DNA of 64,000 nt, taken from the NCBI GenBank assembly GCA_964479695.1, contig CAYZSO010000009.1, forward strand, positions 1 to 64,000. Direction: 5' to 3'. The DNA comes from JAAYZH01 sp964479695. GTDB taxonomy: Bacteria > Bacillota > Clostridia > Saccharofermentanales > Fastidiosipilaceae. Each line of letters opens with the position of its first letter. Position 1 is the first letter of the stretch. Shown here piece by piece: positions 62,145 to 64,000 of this stretch. The notes beneath the pieces are model-generated. The model saw nothing but the letters and a program-made list of their open reading frames with translations, did no database searches and was not told where the DNA came from. Position numbers and translations under genes: made by a program.

Positions 62145-63616
62145 AATGGGAAGAGTATGAGTTTTGGTTTGTCGTGGGGAGTCAGTTCTTGTACGGACCT
62201 GAGACGCTGAAACAGGTGGAGGAGAATAGCCGGACGATTGTGGATGGCTTGAATCGCTCGGGGAAACTTCCGCGGCCTGTGGTCTATAAAACGACTGTGA
62301 AGACGGCGGAGGATGCTTCCTCGATCGTGCGGGAGGCCAATTTCCATCCTGAATGCGCGGGGATTATTGTGTTTTGCCACACGTTCTCGCCTTCGAAGTT
62401 GTGGACGAGTGCTTTGCATGCCTTACAGAAGCCGTACCTTCATTTCCACACGCAGTTCCTTAACACCATTCCGAACGAAGCCATCGACATGGATTACATG
62501 AATCTGCACCAGAGTGCCCACGGCGACCGCGAGCATGGCTACATGGCCGCTCGCCTGCAAATTCCGCGCAAAGTGGTTGTCGGGTACTGGGAGGACGAGG
62601 CTCCGCAGCTTGAGATTGCGGGGTGGATGCGGGCTGCTCTCGGAGCTGCATTTAGTAAGTCGCTCCGGGTCATGCGTTTCGGCGACAACATGCGCGAGGT
62701 CGGCGTGACTGAGGGCGATAAGGTTTATGCCCAGGCGAAGCTCGGTTGGCAGGTGAACACTTGGGCGGTCGGGGATCTTGTTCAGAAAATCGCTGAAGTG
62801 ACTGAGGCTGAGATTGACCGGCAAGTTTCGCAATACGGGGAAGTGTATGAGGTTGAGACGGCGAATGAGGCGAGTATTCGTTATCAGGCCAAAGCCGAAA
62901 TCGGCATGCTCCGCTTACTTGAAGAGCAGGGCTGTCTCGCCTACACCAACACGTTCGAGGATCTCTATGGCATGGACCAACTGCCCGGCCTGGCTTCGCA
63001 AGATCTTATGCGCCAGGGCTACGGCTATGGCGGCGAAGGCGACTGGAAAGTGGCGGCCATGACCTCCATTCTGAAGTTCATGGCGACAGGTCTTCCGGGT
63101 GGGACGACTTTTATGGAAGATTATACCTATGACATGAAAAACGGTTTGTCACTCGGCGCTCACATGCTGGAAGTATGTCCGACAATCAGTGACGAACGCG
63201 CAAGAATCCAGGTTCACCCGTTGGGCATCGGCGGCAAGGCGGATCCTGCGCGGTTGGTCTTCGAGGGCAAAGAAGGTCCGGCGGTTCTGGTCTCCCTTGT
63301 GGATATGGGTGGCCGCCTTCGCCTGATCGTTCACGATATTCATTGCGTGGTGCCCAATCAGACGATGCCGAATTTGCCGACTGCCCGAGTGATGTGGAAG
63401 GCTGAACCCAATCTGGAGACCGGCGCGAAGTGCTGGATTCTGGCCGGAGGCTCACATCATTCCACGTTGACTTATGCGCTTAACGCCGAGGTTCTGCGAG
63501 ACTGGGCCCGAATGATGGAGATTGAGTTTGTTCATATTGGGAAGGATACGGATCCGGCTGCGCTTGAACAGGAGCTTTTCTTAAGCAACATTGCGTGGAA
63601 GATCAAGGAATTTTGA
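62141..63616 (+). CDS. araA: L-arabinose isomerase
   Basis: Converts L-arabinose to L-ribulose; 491 residues, the usual size. Features: FWFVVGSQFLYGPETLKQV, HTFSPSKLWTSAL, the DMDYMNLHQSAHGDREHGY block, GYGYGGEGDWKVAAMT and the metal region with FMEDYTYD, HMLEVCP and HHSTLTYAL. It overlaps araB by 4 nt. No araD (ribulose-phosphate 4-epimerase) follows within the window; instead a minus-strand regulator converges. Confidence 0.96.
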   Translation: MKWEEYEFWFVVGSQFLYGPETLKQVEENSRTIVDGLNRSGKLPRPVVYKTTVKTAEDASSIVREANFHPECAGIIVFCHTFSPSKLWTSALHALQKPYLHFHTQFLNTIPNEAIDMDYMNLHQSAHGDREHGYMAARLQIPRKVVVGYWEDEAPQLEIAGWMRAALGAAFSKSLRVMRFGDNMREVGVTEGDKVYAQAKLGWQVNTWAVGDLVQKIAEVTEAEIDRQVSQYGEVYEVETANEASIRYQAKAEIGMLRLLEEQGCLAYTNTFEDLYGMDQLPGLASQDLMRQGYGYGGEGDWKVAAMTSILKFMATGLPGGTTFMEDYTYDMKNGLSLGAHMLEVCPTISDERARIQVHPLGIGGKADPARLVFEGKEGPAVLVSLVDMGGRLRLIVHDIHCVVPNQTMPNLPTARVMWKAEPNLETGAKCWILAGGSHHSTLTYALNAEVLRDWARMMEIEFVHIGKDTDPAALEQELFLSNIAWKIKEF

Positions 63617-63706
63617 TCGGGGGTTCCTCAGCGGCTTTTGTTGTGGTCCGGAGTTGTTGCTGGTGGCGGCTTTGGCCAAACGATGGCTGCGTTACGCCTC
63701 ACGCCG

Positions 63707-64000
63707 TTACGCACCACTGCCGAAACTTCCGGGGGACATGCCGGTCACATTCTTGAACGTCCGAATGAAGTTCGCATAATCGTTGAAACCCGAGCCGTGG
63801 CACGCCTCCGTCACACTTCGCCCTTCGCGGAGGAGAGTCTTCGAGAGCGCAATTCGCTTCACGAGCACATATTGGTAGATGGTCGTGCCGGTATTTTTCT
63901 TGAAAACGTGGCTTAAATGGTATTTACTAATGGCCAAAGCATCAGAGATCGAGTCCAGTGACAGATCCTCGGTCAGGTGCGAGTCAATATATTCGAGTGT
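63707..64000 (-). CDS. AraC-type regulator, C-terminal part (runs off the window)
   Basis: Only the last 97 codons are present; the gene continues beyond 64000. They form an AraC/XylS double helix-turn-helix: YIDSHLTEDLSLDSISDALAISKYHLSHVFKK and the second part AITEACHGSGFNDYANFIRTFKNVTGMSP (read here as VTEACHGSGF). An open frame starting at 63937 is only an internal TTG. It may regulate arabinose genes but its sensor domain is not visible. Confidence 0.88.
   Translation of the reverse strand, partial: TLEYIDSHLTEDLSLDSISDALAISKYHLSHVFKKNTGTTIYQYVLVKRIALSKTLLREGRSVTEACHGSGFNDYANFIRTFKNVTGMSPGSFGSGA

Larger units (their letters stand above)
1691..63680. repeat. Highly iterated palindrome TTTGGCCAAA
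   Basis: Exact copies start at 1691, 3753, 8275, 9558, 15390, 18889, 24852, 28041, 40273, 45573, 47774, 60926, 61352 and 63671. Many one-sided forms (CTTTGGCC or GGCCAAAGCCG) add to this, for instance at 3077, 5501, 11273, 14086, 22410, 42851 and 43716. At 45570 it extends to the perfect 16-mer GGCTTTGGCCAAAGCC. In genes it mostly encodes Leu-Ala-Lys (TTG GCC AAA); it also occurs between genes. None lies between 47784 and 60925. Confidence 0.8.

Overview
The window is a stretch of anaerobic Gram-positive chromosome, most likely from the Clostridia. The signs are pyruvate:ferredoxin oxidoreductase, indolepyruvate:ferredoxin oxidoreductase, an alpha2-type glycyl-tRNA synthetase, type III glutamine synthetase, AsnA, an ANTAR regulator, a GntR/LacI hybrid AraR, strong GGAGG-type ribosome sites and lipobox lipoproteins. 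I cannot name the genus. No rRNA, tRNA or CRISPR array was seen.

Layout. 0.4-9.9 kb: cupredoxin lipoprotein, rpoZ with a long acidic tail overlapping glyQS, purine nucleoside phosphorylase, then on the minus strand an iorA-iorB-paaK operon for aromatic 2-oxo acid and aryl acid metabolism and an AraC-type regulator. 10.0-19.5 kb: a complete branched-chain-type ABC importer (binding protein, LivH, LivM, LivG, LivF) followed on the same strand by a ferritin-like protein, an old-yellow-enzyme-family reductase, a short-chain dehydrogenase and a FAD flavoprotein. 20.5-26.9 kb: a membrane protein and, divergently, three envelope proteins with zinc ribbons, membrane anchors and helical repeats. 27.3-33.3 kb: a phosphoglycerate kinase-triosephosphate isomerase fusion and NifJ. 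33.45-35.09 kb: a decayed group IIC intron lodged behind the nifJ terminator. 35.1-43.9 kb: a nitrogen assimilation island (asnA-glnN on the minus strand; three-piece ferredoxin-type glutamate synthase, glnA and an ANTAR antiterminator on the plus strand). 44.0-47.6 kb: pyrG, a junction of two gene fragments, and a MerR-RDD membrane regulator. 47.8-64 kb: an arabinan/arabinose locus with a frameshifted araR, GH127, two GH51, two GH43, an ABC importer without its ATPase, araB, araA and the start of an AraC-type regulator.

How it works together. NifJ and IorAB make reduced ferredoxin, and the glutamate synthase carries its own ferredoxin domain, so carbon oxidation and nitrogen assimilation plausibly share that carrier. 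The arabinan locus reads as a full route: outside lipoprotein arabinanase, oligosaccharide import, inside debranching to arabinose, isomerisation and phosphorylation; the epimerase step is not in the window.

The most unusual signals are not genes. (1) The palindrome TTTGGCCAAA occurs at 14 places in the window and is absent from the AT-richer arabinan cassette. (2) A roughly 0.5-kb intergenic repeat occurs twice, with conserved long-range inverted arms, ending in a palindrome that recurs just 3' of several genes. (3) The glutamate synthase leader folds on paper into a branched hairpin ending in a U tract right after a promoter, in the same operon as an ANTAR protein. (4) Most gene boundaries carry their own short tandem repeat of unrelated sequence.
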